A DNA stretch of 31,111 nt from a virus: IMG/VR virus record IMGVR_UViG_3300027851_000089, positions 1 through 31,111 of that record; one strand, 5' to 3'. Positions within the stretch are counted from its first letter, which is position 1, and each line of letters starts with the position of its first letter. The position numbers and the translations under genes were made by a program. Under the pieces are notes generated by a model that was not told the DNA's origin, did not search any database, and saw only the letters and a program-made list of their open reading frames with translations. Positions 9,962 to 17,877 of the stretch are shown in pieces.

Positions 9962-10019
9962 AAAAAGCCCAGCTGGTCGAGTTAGAATCCTTCGGATTCT
10001 ACCGGCGACGGCTGGGCTT
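9962..10019 (-). promoter_or_regulatory. Long hairpin with U-run just before the tape measure start codon
   Basis: On the minus strand a 9-bp outer stem (AAGCCCAGC with GCTGGGCTT, 9965-9973 and 10011-10019) encloses a GTCG/CGAC step and an 8-bp apical stem (TAGAATCC with GGATTCTA around a 3-base loop). Five U residues follow and then, almost at once, the tape measure ATG. The stop codon of the frameshifted chaperone (9999-10001) is inside the apical stem. It could be an intrinsic terminator that needs antitermination, or a translational control structure. No Shine-Dalgarno sequence is visible apart from it. Confidence 0.6.
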
Positions 10020-10786
10020 GAGGGCTGGCTTTGGCTTGGACTTGGACTTTTCAGCGTCAATCTTGTTCCGCTTTGCAACTTCTGAGAGCCACGCCCTGTC
10101 TATTAGAGTCATGGTGTCGTAGAAGCCATCAAAGTCAAGCATTCGAAACGCTGACCAGTAGGCGTGAATATCAGAGGTAGTCAGGGGTAGTGGGTGCCCT
10201 TGCTCGTATCTTCTATCCCTACTTAATTCCTTGAAACAGTCATAGTACCAGAACAGGCGCTCTGGCATCGAAGGTCTACTTTGCAGGGCTTGAGGGGTGA
10301 TACCGCTTTCGGCTTGAAAGTCCAAAAGCTTCTGGACTTTATCTCCCCACTCAAGCTGCCATGCAAATAGCGCAGTTAGTTTTTTTCGTCTTCTTCGTCT
10401 TTGACTGCCTTGTACTGTGCTTCGTCTTTGGCTTGGGTATCGACCCATTCACGGAAGCCGTCGATGGCAAGCAGCTTCTTGGCGTTTTCTTGGCTGTACT
10501 CCAGAGCCTCGCCCTTCAGTTGCACATCGCCCTTCCAGCCGATCAGGATGGTCTTGGCCATGAGGTCGATCATCAGTTCGCGGCTCTTGGCTTCGGCAAC
10601 TTCGCCGCCTTGTTCCAGCATACGGCCATGCTTCTTGAACACAACTTGCGCGTGCTTTCGGAAGTTTTTGTTGCCGTTCTTGGCGATGCAGAATTCGATG
10701 TCGCCACGGTAGGGAACCCAGACGCCATCAAGGGCGGCGGTTTCGTTCACGGCGAAGTCGTTGAAGATGTCAACTGCGTTGGTCAT
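9999..10786 (-). CDS. Frameshifted tail assembly chaperone fusion (gpGT-like, about 262 residues)
   Basis: The longer product is made when ribosomes slip -1 at A AAA AAC (10385-10379). The zero frame reads GAA AAA AAC TAA. After slippage it reads on as CTA ACT GCG (L T A) and gives LTALFAWQLEWGDKVQKLLD and so on to the stop at 9999, adding about 126 residues. The downstream frame has no start of its own with a ribosome-binding site, as expected for a T domain reached only by frameshifting. The T part contains RPSMPERLFWYYDCFKELSR and a basic C-terminus (KSKPKPALKPSRRR). In lambda the T domain recruits tail tube subunits to the G-coated tape measure. Both the site and the gene order match that system. 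Confidence 0.88.
10376..10786 (-). CDS. Tail assembly chaperone (gpG-like)
   Basis: This 136-residue protein corresponds to lambda gpG, which coats the tape measure during tail-tube assembly. The true start is the ATG at 10786, preceded by AGGAGAAACC; an upstream in-frame ATG at 10894 would translate through a terminator hairpin and is rejected. The sequence has the usual features of this family: a small alpha/beta domain, then a highly charged tail ending KDEEDEKN. The last codons are read on the heptamer A AAA AAC (10385-10379), a canonical -1 slippery site placed directly before the TAA stop. It lies between tail tube and tape measure, the conserved position for this gene. Confidence 0.88.
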   Translation of the reverse strand: MTNAVDIFNDFAVNETAALDGVWVPYRGDIEFCIAKNGNKNFRKHAQVVFKKHGRMLEQGGEVAEAKSRELMIDLMAKTILIGWKGDVQLKGEALEYSQENAKKLLAIDGFREWVDTQAKDEAQYKAVKDEEDEKN

Positions 10787-10847
10787 TGGTTTCTCCTGTG
10801 GATGACGCGCCCTCGATTGGGCCACGCTATTGTACACGCCCAAACGC

Positions 10848-10876
10848 AAAAAGCCCCCTACCTTTCGATAGGGGGC
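10848..10876 (-). terminator. Intrinsic terminator after the tail tube gene
   Basis: On the minus strand an 8-bp stem (GCCCCCTA with TAGGGGGC, 8-base loop) is followed by five U residues. It lies between the tail tube stop (10912) and the chaperone start (10786). It probably lowers downstream expression relative to the abundant tube protein. Confidence 0.8.
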
Positions 10877-10911
10877 AAGCAGGTTTTTCTTCAACCCACA
10901 GGAGACAACTC

Positions 10912-12135
10912 TTACAGGGTGACGGCAGCGCCCAGGCGGTCCACGAACAGAACCTTGCGCAGTGCGGCGGTGGCGTTGCCGTTGTCCAGCAGGCCGGTGA
11001 CGCTGATGGAAGCCATCAAGTCGGCATCCTTGCCGCCAGCGTTGACGGTGTAGCTGGAAATGTTGGCCTTGGGGATGGTGAAGACGTACCCGTTGCCGTC
11101 AACGTCGAAAGCCGTGAAGGCAATTTCAGCGTTGGTGTTCGCCAGGAACTCGTCGTAGAAAGCACGACCCGAAGCGAAGTACACTTCGATGTCAGCAGTC
11201 AGGTTGATGGTGCCCGAACCGATGCCCACGGCACCGAGGGTGCAGATGGCGTTCTGCATACGCAGAGCGTTGTCGTAAGACAGCGAAATACTGTTCACGA
11301 ACGTACCGGCCAGCGGAGCGCCTTCATACCACAGAGCGCAAGATGTGCCCGACACACCAGACATGATCTGGTAAGCCTGGGAGGCCACCGGAGTGCCAGG
11401 AAGGTTGGTGCTAGAGTCAGCCACAGCATCCTTACCCATGAAGGAGAACTCCAGGGTGGACAGCGAACCCGAAGCAATGTTCAAGCTCATGGAGCTTGCA
11501 GTCATGCCGGTGTAGGCAAAGAACTCGCTGGTGTCACCCGACTCACGCTCCAGCACGTAGGAAGGCTGGGTCACACCGTTGGTCAGGCGTGCGGTATGCA
11601 CGACAGTGGCAGCATAGGGGCCACCGACCACAGCAGGGGTGCCGGGGTCCAGGGTGATGACGGTGGAGGTGGGAGCCACAGTCTTGCTCACACGCAGCAG
11701 TTTGTTGTCGTTGGCCGTGCCAGTACCACGCACCGTGAACCACTGACCGGGCTTGAGAGTGGTGAAGGCGCTGCCACCAGTGGGGGCCACAGCAGCAGTA
11801 ATGTCGGTGGCGGTGAAGGTACCAGAGAAAGAAGTACCGACACCGTCGGTGCCGTATGCGGCCCAGGCGTCTTGCAGCACGGCAGAGAAGAACTCGTCGT
11901 ACTCGGCATACGACAGTTCGGCGTTGACGCCACCGCTGGCCTCAGCAGACACGGCCACCATGCTCGACACTGCGCGGGTGGAGTTGATTTCAGCCGACTG
12001 CTCTTTGTTGAGCGTGAAGTTCAGCGACTCACCAGTGACGCGCAACTCTTTCGGGTTGCCAGCGACAGGAATCACGCCGAACTGCGATTCTTTGATGTAG
12101 CGTACTTGGACGCGAGAGGTAGATGCGAGTGCCAT
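10912..12135 (-). CDS. Major tail tube protein
   Basis: This 407-residue protein starts at an ATG preceded by TTTTGGAGAACGTCAA. It is beta-rich and opens with MALASTSRVQVRYIKESQFG, followed by VTGESLNFTLNKEQSAEINS and STRAVSSMV, a pattern typical of siphophage tail tube proteins of the lambda gpV / tail tube superfamily. Residues about 90-170 look like an inserted beta domain (SGTFTATDITAAVAPTGG on). It follows the tail terminator and precedes the chaperones, the standard order. It polymerises as hexameric rings around the tape measure. A 107-base gap upstream and the terminator downstream suggest separate tuning of its expression. Confidence 0.9.
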   Translation of the reverse strand: MALASTSRVQVRYIKESQFGVIPVAGNPKELRVTGESLNFTLNKEQSAEINSTRAVSSMVAVSAEASGGVNAELSYAEYDEFFSAVLQDAWAAYGTDGVGTSFSGTFTATDITAAVAPTGGSAFTTLKPGQWFTVRGTGTANDNKLLRVSKTVAPTSTVITLDPGTPAVVGGPYAATVVHTARLTNGVTQPSYVLERESGDTSEFFAYTGMTASSMSLNIASGSLSTLEFSFMGKDAVADSSTNLPGTPVASQAYQIMSGVSGTSCALWYEGAPLAGTFVNSISLSYDNALRMQNAICTLGAVGIGSGTINLTADIEVYFASGRAFYDEFLANTNAEIAFTAFDVDGNGYVFTIPKANISSYTVNAGGKDADLMASISVTGLLDNGNATAALRKVLFVDRLGAAVTL

Positions 12136-12242
12136 TTGACGTTCTCCAAAAGTGAGGTGAGAATAACCGGGGAATCGGGAGGTAGCAACTCACAGTGCTA
12201 CACTATTAGGTTGTTGAGGTTACAGCTGTTAGCGTAGTGACG

Positions 12243-12659
12243 TTAAAGCACATCGAACCAGAACGGTATGAGTGCGACTTCATTGTCCCAGCCCTCTTTC
12301 GGGGGTTTAGAAGTGAACCTAGCTGCGTAGGTTCGAACAGGTGGAAATGCGTCTGTCTGATGCAGTGTAGGGTAGAAGTGCTGAAGCAAGTCGTTTGCCT
12401 GCTTGCTTCCTTGGCCTTGCTTGACATTGGCTTCAAGTTCGATCATGCCCATGAGGCGATGCCCGCCGTTCTGGCCCAGGGCAAGTTGCTCACCGCCCAT
12501 GTACTTAATCCGCACGCACAGGAACGGGTTGCTCTGTGTAGCGCGGTTGACCGCAATACGGTTGTCGTACTCGACCAGCAAAGGGTAGGGTGCCCAGGTG
12601 GCTTTGAGAGCCTCTACCGCAGTGACTACGGCAACTCGTGCGTCTTCTCTTGTTGCCAT
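12243..12659 (-). CDS. Tail terminator protein (gpU-like)
   Basis: This 138-residue protein opens MATREDARVAVVTAVEALKA and has an NRIAVNRATQSNPFLCVRIKYMGG type of core; it ends with an aromatic strand (WDNEVALIPFWFDVL). Size, an N-terminal helix followed by mixed beta strands, and position between the gp10-like gene and the tail tube gene fit the lambda gpU / DUF4128 group, which caps the finished tail tube and joins it to the head. The start lies two bases past the upstream stop (TGATATG). Assignment rests on order plus overall pattern, without a diagnostic motif. Confidence 0.75.
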   Translation of the reverse strand: MATREDARVAVVTAVEALKATWAPYPLLVEYDNRIAVNRATQSNPFLCVRIKYMGGEQLALGQNGGHRLMGMIELEANVKQGQGSKQANDLLQHFYPTLHQTDAFPPVRTYAARFTSKPPKEGWDNEVALIPFWFDVL

Positions 12660-12660
12660 A

Positions 12661-13203
12661 TCAAACCGCCAATCGTTTCAGGGTGTTGAGGTTGCTGTAC
12701 TTCATTTCAATGTAGCCTTTCATAGCTACACCGCCGTAGCTGGCAAGTTGGTTGACTTCTCGGATGTCTCTTCGAATTCCAAATTCATCAACCGGGCCGA
12801 GATTTTCTTCCACATCTTCTGCGTAAGGTGTGTAGTTCACAATCCGCACGTTTGTGTTGTAGCGAATTTTTGGTAGCTTAGAAAGCTCCCTGGTGAGCGT
12901 GGTGTCTACAGCAGGGTCCATACCGCGAGAGAACGGAAGCTCCATACTTCCAGTTGCCATCGCCATGTCCCATTCGCCCGAGGGAAGGTAGCCGTCAAGT
13001 TGCTTGTAAGCACCCTTCACACTGGTGAACTCAATGTACCAGTTCGAAGCAAGGTTTCCGCTCCACTGTGGTGTCAGTGTCACCAGATCAGTGAAGATGT
13101 GCTTGACGATGCGACGGTGAGTCTCAGCCACAGAGTGCTGTATACGCAACTTGTCGCGGTTAAGCTTCTTGATAAGTTCCTGTGACCCTTTAATCTGCAG
13201 CAT
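12661..13203 (-). CDS. HK97 gp10-like neck / tail completion protein
   Basis: I choose the ATG at 13203 (MLQIKGSQELIKKLNRDKL), which has GGAGGG just upstream and overlaps the previous stop by one base (TGATG); this gives 180 residues. The segment LVTLTPQWSGNLASNW corresponds to the 'TPV.TG.L..SW' signature of the HK97 gp10 family, and residues around YTPYAEDVEENLGP match the 'YA..VE.G' region that follows in that family. These proteins act at the head-tail joint or tail completion. The neighbours (connector, tail terminator) agree. Confidence 0.78.
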   Translation of the reverse strand: MLQIKGSQELIKKLNRDKLRIQHSVAETHRRIVKHIFTDLVTLTPQWSGNLASNWYIEFTSVKGAYKQLDGYLPSGEWDMAMATGSMELPFSRGMDPAVDTTLTRELSKLPKIRYNTNVRIVNYTPYAEDVEENLGPVDEFGIRRDIREVNQLASYGGVAMKGYIEMKYSNLNTLKRLAV

Positions 13204-14066
13204 CACACCCTCCGAAGGTGCAAGTTCCAGGCGTCCTGCCAAGCTGTGATACCCATAATCTGCCACTTCACACTGCCGATGGTGGCCTGTCGGCCTACCA
13301 GTGGCGTAACGGCTGACTTTGCAACAATGAGGGTCATGTCGCCTGGAGTGTTCTTGAAGTCAGCCTGAGTGGCATACCTGTACATTTTGTACATGTCCAT
13401 CAGGATGCCGGTAGTGGCCGCGCCTGCAGCGTCTGTGTCCGTGATGGGGTTGTAGGTACCGCTGAACGTCACGTTGACTTCGCAGTTGCGACCGAACAAC
13501 TCACCCTCGGTGTAGTCTCCACCGTAGCTGTAAGCAATTTCGTCGCAGGTAAAGTGCTCAAAGCCGCTGGCCTCTGCGTATGCAGAGCGCACTCGCAGAT
13601 ACTTGTCGTCGCTCTTGAGGAACATGCCATCAGCGACTTGTTCGCCCAGGGCGACCAGATACTGTGGGTCGTAGTCACTGTCGGTGGGCGTATTCACCGT
13701 GTCTTTGACGTACTCGGCGTAGCCGTAGATGGGTGTACCCGCTGTGCGGAGTGCAGCTTGCCCAGGTGTTCGCAAGTCGAACAAATCGGTAGCAAGTTTG
13801 CAGGCCGCAGTCTTCCTGATCGTCTTACCTTTCCAGCCGTCCTCTACAGGTATGCCCATGACCCAGCGGTCGTTGTATACCTTGATTACTCGGCGCAGCG
13901 GAACACTGAGCGTCGGAGCCATCGAAATAACCCGGCGGCGCTGAAAGCTGCCGTCTGGTTGCGCTCCCTCGTAGGACGAGAATTGAGCCTTAAATAGCTG
14001 CAGATTGGTGTAGCCATCGTATACTACGTCGTTGTCGAAGTATTTGGCAGCGTTGGCAAGTTTCAT
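13203..14066 (-). CDS. Head-tail joining region protein of unknown family
   Basis: This 287-residue protein reads MKLANAAKYFDNDVVYDGYT at its start. It is rich in aromatic residues and aspartate, with no motif I recognise. Residues near the end (PLVGRQATIGSVKWQIMGITA) have the look of the small beta-barrel head-closure proteins, but the protein is longer than usual stoppers, so a fused domain is possible. Its place between the connector and the gp10-like protein makes a head-closure or neck function likely. Start choice rests on the open frame and tight spacing to the upstream stop at 14073; the ribosome-binding sequence is weak. Confidence 0.6.
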   Translation of the reverse strand: MKLANAAKYFDNDVVYDGYTNLQLFKAQFSSYEGAQPDGSFQRRRVISMAPTLSVPLRRVIKVYNDRWVMGIPVEDGWKGKTIRKTAACKLATDLFDLRTPGQAALRTAGTPIYGYAEYVKDTVNTPTDSDYDPQYLVALGEQVADGMFLKSDDKYLRVRSAYAEASGFEHFTCDEIAYSYGGDYTEGELFGRNCEVNVTFSGTYNPITDTDAAGAATTGILMDMYKMYRYATQADFKNTPGDMTLIVAKSAVTPLVGRQATIGSVKWQIMGITAWQDAWNLHLRRV

Positions 14067-14072
14067 GGCTCA

Positions 14073-14558
14073 TTAGCCTGTCACGTTGTCCACCGGCAAA
14101 CCTGCGGCAGCAGAGTAGACGCGGCTTGTGGCCGCGTCTACCTGCTCACCTAGGCCCACCAGGGCGGAGCTGACTCGCTGCTTAAGACTCAAGTATCCAG
14201 CTTCAACATCGTCGCGCAGCGTTTCGAATGGGTCGGTCACACGTTCAGTTTCAGCACGACCATCACCGACCCTGCGTGGAGCAAATAGGCTTGCGCTGCC
14301 CAGGAGGTGTTTGGCTATAGCGTAGGCAGAAAACACTTGAACTGAGTTCAGTAGCTTCGTCTGCGCAGTCGTGGGGACGGGTGCTGTCTTTGCTGCCTCA
14401 TAGACACTTTCCAGGGTGGAGGAAATGTCTTCCAATTCGAAGCCCAGCTTCTGAGCATAAATTGGTAGGGCCAGTGTCACGTCTTCCAACTCTTCATCCG
14501 AAACACCAAGTACCGCACGGATTTCGTCGTAGCTGGTGTAGTTGAGCAGTATCGTCAT
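14073..14558 (-). CDS. Head-tail connector (adaptor, gp6-like)
   Basis: This 161-residue, mostly helical protein opens MTILLNYTSYDEIRAVLGVS, followed by DEELEDVTLALPIYAQKLGF. The pattern 'Y....IR..LGVS..EL.D..L' is typical of adaptor proteins that dock under the portal in HK97- and SPP1-type phages. It is the first gene of the minus-strand series left of the plus-strand insertion, so it probably has its own promoter in 14559-14716, although I could not find a convincing one. The ribosome-binding sequence (GGACGGA) is moderate. Confidence 0.68.
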   Translation of the reverse strand: MTILLNYTSYDEIRAVLGVSDEELEDVTLALPIYAQKLGFELEDISSTLESVYEAAKTAPVPTTAQTKLLNSVQVFSAYAIAKHLLGSASLFAPRRVGDGRAETERVTDPFETLRDDVEAGYLSLKQRVSSALVGLGEQVDAATSRVYSAAAGLPVDNVTG

Positions 14559-14587
14559 AGCATCCGTCCAATGTGAGCGGCCATTGT

Positions 14588-14716
14588 AGATTTCCTAACG
14601 AAAATCTGGGCAGCTGGTGTTACACCTTAGCGCAGCTTGACTTTACGAGGCTTGTTGTGGGTTGTTTCAAACTGTGTAGCCATCTAAAATACAGAACACC
14701 TCAACGGAGAAATAAC
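14588..14716. promoter_or_regulatory. Divergent intergenic region with a plus-strand promoter
   Basis: A plus-strand sigma70-like promoter can be read as TTGTTT (14662-14667), 17-bp spacer, TAAAAT (14685-14690), about 27 bases ahead of the ATG at 14717. The region also holds small inverted repeats (AGATTT/AAATCT near 14588 and the palindrome GGTGTTACACC). It separates the minus-strand connector gene from the plus-strand virion-like genes and should drive both, but I found no good minus-strand promoter. Confidence 0.5.
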
Positions 14717-15103
14717 ATGGCAAAGTACGCACACCCAGATGTTTTGGACCAAGGGCCAAACTTCATCAAAGTAAACTGCAACAAGGTCATCTGCACAAGC
14801 GCCTACACCTTTGGTGACAGTTACGCAACCGTAGTAGCAAATACCCTAGCCGAAGCCACAATGGCAAGTGGTGACTTCACGCTTGCCAGCGCGACCAATG
14901 ACCGAACACTGACCACAGCAGCAGGAAAGCAGGATGCGTCAGCAAATGCTACTGGTGCAGCAAGTCACTTCGCATTCGTTGACACAGTAAACTCCAAAGT
15001 TCTATGGGTTACTGAAGAAACTTCAGGACAAACAATCACGATAGGGAACCCTGTAACGTTCCCTTCGCTGGTGTACACTGCCAAGCAGCCTGTCGCTCCT
15101 TAA
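14717..15103 (+). CDS. Small virion-like protein, plus-strand module
   Basis: This is a 128-residue protein starting at the ATG at 14717 (MAKYAHPDVLDQGPNFIKVN), with GGAGA about 8 bases upstream; the longer open frame to 14573 has no such signal. The sequence is beta-rich with many Thr/Ala/Ser residues and no cysteine-rich or catalytic motif, similar in style to small phage head-decoration or fibre-attachment proteins. It is the first gene of a plus-strand block placed inside the minus-strand morphogenesis cluster, upstream of a long repetitive protein. Function is unknown; a structural role is inferred from context. Confidence 0.6.
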   Translation: MAKYAHPDVLDQGPNFIKVNCNKVICTSAYTFGDSYATVVANTLAEATMASGDFTLASATNDRTLTTAAGKQDASANATGAASHFAFVDTVNSKVLWVTEETSGQTITIGNPVTFPSLVYTAKQPVAP

Positions 15104-15120
15104 TTTGATGTGACATGTAA

Positions 15121-15148
15121 CGTGCAGGCAACGCCCCCTGCACGCTTT
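15121..15148 (+). terminator. Hairpin between the first two plus-strand genes
   Basis: CGTGCAGG pairs with CCTGCACG around an 8-base loop and is followed by CTTT. It may act as a partial terminator or attenuator that reduces read-through into the long repeat gene. The U-run is short. Confidence 0.5.
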
Positions 15149-15174
15149 AGGCTGGGCGTCAGAAAGAGTCTTAT

Positions 15175-17421
15175 GTGGCAATCTCGTATGTAGGCGGAAA
15201 AGGCGCAGGCGCGGCCGGGCAGGGCGGTGGGTCCATCAGCCTCACCACCGGCCTCACTGGCGGCAGCGGCGGCGCGCCCATCGAGGGCGACCTGGTGGTC
15301 GTCACCGTCAGTGTGGGCACGGCAGCGCGTGCGCCCACCATCGCCATCAGTACGCCCAGCGGCTACACCCCGCTGACGGCGCAGCGCACCACCGCCACCA
15401 CCTACGACACCAACGTCCAGACCTGCTACAAGGTCATGGGCAGCACGCCCGACACCACGGTCACCATTCCCGCGTCGGGCAACAACGCGGATGGCATCAG
15501 CTACGCGATTCAGGTTTTCCGAGGCGTGAATCAGACCACGCCGATGGATGCCACGCCCACCTACGCGACGGGCAGCGGAACGAACAGTCGGCCAGACCCT
15601 GCGGCCATCACGCCAGTCACGGCTGGCGCATGGATTGTGGTGTGTGGTGGTGGCGCGGCTGCAACGGGAGCGGCGTACACGGCGGCTTACCTCACCAACC
15701 TCATCACCAACTCAGGGCCGGACACCAACGACTCCTTGATTGGTTGCGGGTACTTCACCGGCTGGGTGTCGGGTGCGTACAACCCGGCAGTGTTCGGTGG
15801 CGGCAGTGCAACAGCCAACGATTCTTGGGGTGCGACAACGCTGGCCTTACGGCCCGCTCCCACTGTCACGATACTTACCGGCGACAGCAGCCGGACAAAC
15901 CACACCAGCACGAACGGCAGTGTAAGTTCTGCACACACTGTAACGGGCAACAGCGCCGGGGAAAACACCACCTCGACCTCTGGGGCGGTGGCGCAGACGC
16001 ACCTGCTCAGTGGCAACTCGGCTGTAACGAATCCGACAAGTACCCACGGTGCGGTGACTTTGCCGCCTCCACCGGTAGTGTTGACAGGTAACTCTGCACG
16101 GTCGAATAACACTTCGACTGCTGGGGCGGTGTTGCAGAACTATCTGTTGGCTGGCAACTCGGCACGGTCAAATAATACTGCAACTTCTGGAAGTGTGACG
16201 CAGACTCACACTCTGGCCGGTAACTCCGCACAATCAAACAACACCGCCACATCAGCGGCTGTTGCCCAGCTGCATACCTTGACCGGTAACTCTGCACGGT
16301 CGGACAACACGGCAAGTTCTGGTGCGCTGCTGCAGACTGTCGTGCTGACCGGTAACTCTGCACGGTCGAGCAACACAGCAAGTTCTGGTCCAGCCACCCA
16401 GGCTCATGCGCTGACGGGTGAGACTTCCCGGTCGGACAACACGGCAAGTTCTGGTGTTGTCGCTCAGGCCCATTCCCTGATCGGTAGTGTGTCTGAAAGC
16501 CGTGCAGCCAGTACAGCTGGTGCAGCGATACAGAACAGCTTGTTGACTGGCAACTCTGTTGCGCAGCACAATACCTCGACCACGGACAGTGCAGCGCAGA
16601 CCCACACCTTGTCTGGTAACTCTGTTGCGCAACCTAACACCAGCACCTCTCAAGGCGTGGTCTCGGAAGGTGTACTGTCCGGTAATGCTGTTGCGCAACC
16701 GAACACAGCAAGTTATGGAAGTGTCTCTCAGAGGCATTTGCTGGCAGGTGCAAATTCTGTACAAAACAGTACCGCGAGTGTCGGGTCGGTATCCGCAGAG
16801 AGCCAGCTGACCGGCACCAGTGTCAGCAGCCAGCCTACCAGCACCTCGGGCACGGTCGCACAGACCCATCTGTTGACCGGCGCAAGCACCGTCACCGGCC
16901 ACACAACCACCAGCGGCGCAGCAGCGCAGATCGTCACACACGAACTGACCGGCGAAGGCGCCAGCGCCCCTACAAGCTCGTCCAGCGGCGCGGCAATGCA
17001 GACGCACTCTCTGGTGGGCAAAGACGCACTGCAGGCCACGCTCAGCGGCGCGGCAGCGGTCGCCCAGGCTCATGTGCTGACCGGCGCGGGCGTGGCCGTC
17101 GATCACGTGGCCGCGTCCAGCCCGGTCGTGCAAGTTCACATCCTGATGGGTGAGGGTGCTGCCCAGGCCAACCGCAGCGGCACAGGTTCGGTGTACTTTT
17201 TCCCACCGGTACAGCTTACAGGTGCCAACTGTGCGCAGACGAACACCAGCACAGCAGCGAGAGCAGAAACCTATGAACCTACACCTTGGCACATTCGCAG
17301 GTTGATCGTTCCATTCAGAAATCGCACATTAGATGTGCTAGACTCTTCACGACAAATGTACGTGACAGAAAACGCACGTACGTTACGTATAGCCTATAGA
17401 AACAGAAAGGTCTTCAAATGA
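15175..17421 (+). CDS. Repetitive virion surface / fibre-like protein (21 x 22-residue repeats)
   Basis: This 748-residue protein starts at GTG 15175, with an AAAGAG sequence about 8 bases upstream; the nearby ATG at 15173 is out of frame. Residues 1 to about 230 form a Gly/Thr-rich beta-sandwich-like head with IEGDLVVVTVSVGT, an AIQVFRGV motif and GAWIVVCGGGA. Residues about 232-700 are 21 successive 22-residue repeats with the consensus LTGNSARSNNTASSGAVAQ-T-H. The end (PWHIRRLIVPFRNRTLDVLD, then ENARTLRIAYRNRKVFK) carries two 'NRTL.V/ARTL.I' strands often found near the end of small phage surface proteins. Its TGA overlaps the next ATG (ATGA). I infer a trimeric fibre, decoration or adhesin; it has no signal peptide. 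GC content is higher at both ends than in the middle repeats. Confidence 0.75.
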   Translation: MAISYVGGKGAGAAGQGGGSISLTTGLTGGSGGAPIEGDLVVVTVSVGTAARAPTIAISTPSGYTPLTAQRTTATTYDTNVQTCYKVMGSTPDTTVTIPASGNNADGISYAIQVFRGVNQTTPMDATPTYATGSGTNSRPDPAAITPVTAGAWIVVCGGGAAATGAAYTAAYLTNLITNSGPDTNDSLIGCGYFTGWVSGAYNPAVFGGGSATANDSWGATTLALRPAPTVTILTGDSSRTNHTSTNGSVSSAHTVTGNSAGENTTSTSGAVAQTHLLSGNSAVTNPTSTHGAVTLPPPPVVLTGNSARSNNTSTAGAVLQNYLLAGNSARSNNTATSGSVTQTHTLAGNSAQSNNTATSAAVAQLHTLTGNSARSDNTASSGALLQTVVLTGNSARSSNTASSGPATQAHALTGETSRSDNTASSGVVAQAHSLIGSVSESRAASTAGAAIQNSLLTGNSVAQHNTSTTDSAAQTHTLSGNSVAQPNTSTSQGVVSEGVLSGNAVAQPNTASYGSVSQRHLLAGANSVQNSTASVGSVSAESQLTGTSVSSQPTSTSGTVAQTHLLTGASTVTGHTTTSGAAAQIVTHELTGEGASAPTSSSSGAAMQTHSLVGKDALQATLSGAAAVAQAHVLTGAGVAVDHVAASSPVVQVHILMGEGAAQANRSGTGSVYFFPPVQLTGANCAQTNTSTAARAETYEPTPWHIRRLIVPFRNRTLDVLDSSRQMYVTENARTLRIAYRNRKVFK
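15868..17270 (+). repeat. 21 in-frame repeats of 66 bp
   Basis: Units begin with codons for L(T/S/A)GNS and end with (A/V)AQTH(T/L). The best-conserved copies lie between about 16070 and 16480, where DNA identity is visibly higher; copies toward the 3' end are diverged. The arrangement suits recombination-driven change in copy number. Confidence 0.9.
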
Positions 17422-17720
17422 TCTACACCCGACCAGATGGCCTCGAAGGTACACCGCACTCTCCAGGCGCGGCTCTTGACTACTACTTCAACTGGCGGCG
17501 CTGGTTGCAAGGTTCTGGCATCGTGTCTTCCACGTGGCAGGTGACTGCGCCTTTGTCTGTGTCCAGCGAAGCAATCGTTGGCACATACGAAACCAGTGTG
17601 GTAGTATCTGGCCCCGCAGTCCTTGGTGCTGAGTACACGCTGATGAATACCATCACGACGACTGACGTACCACCGCGAATTGAGACTCGCGTCTTGATAC
17701 TTGAGTGCAGGTACCAGTAA
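17418..17720 (+). CDS. Small phage virion-associated protein
   Basis: This 100-residue protein overlaps the repeat gene by four bases (ATGA), so the two are translationally coupled. It reads MIYTRPDGLEGTPHSPGAAL and then DYYFNWRRWLQGSGIVSSTW. The pattern 'DY..DW..WL..G..I.SS.W' is shared by many small beta-sandwich proteins encoded next to phage head-fibre genes. A perfect palindromic terminator follows. It likely binds or anchors the repeat protein. Exact function unknown. Confidence 0.68.
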   Translation: MIYTRPDGLEGTPHSPGAALDYYFNWRRWLQGSGIVSSTWQVTAPLSVSSEAIVGTYETSVVVSGPAVLGAEYTLMNTITTTDVPPRIETRVLILECRYQ

Positions 17721-17723
17721 AAG

Positions 17724-17747
17724 AAAAGCCCACCTAGGTGGGCTTTT
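17724..17747 (+). terminator. Palindromic intrinsic terminator
   Basis: AAAAGCCCACCT is followed directly by its exact complement AGGTGGGCTTTT, a 24-base perfect palindrome three bases past the stop of the plus-strand module. With A-runs and U-runs on both sides it could work in both directions. Confidence 0.85.
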
Positions 17748-17850
17748 CAGTGCCTCTCCGGGCAGAGGCTTTAGGGTTCGTGACGGTAGCGCAGCCAGTG
17801 TATCAGTCCTTGGCGGGCTTTGCAACGGGCGCAGGCATGTCTCAGAAATG

Positions 17851-17874
17851 AAAAAGCCCGCACTTGGCGGGCTT
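17851..17874 (-). terminator. Intrinsic terminator of the minus-strand head module
   Basis: On the minus strand the stem AAGCCCGC/GCGGGCTT with a 5-base loop runs into a U-run of five. It lies just downstream of the LamG gene stop at 17878 and faces the plus-strand terminator at 17724, so transcription from the two sides is kept apart. Confidence 0.85.
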
Positions 17875-17877
17875 GGG

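Noticed and set aside
10786-12237. 483-residue plus-strand frame opposite the tail tube gene
   Set aside because: It is the antisense of a clear structural gene with strong codon constraints and has no function or start signal.
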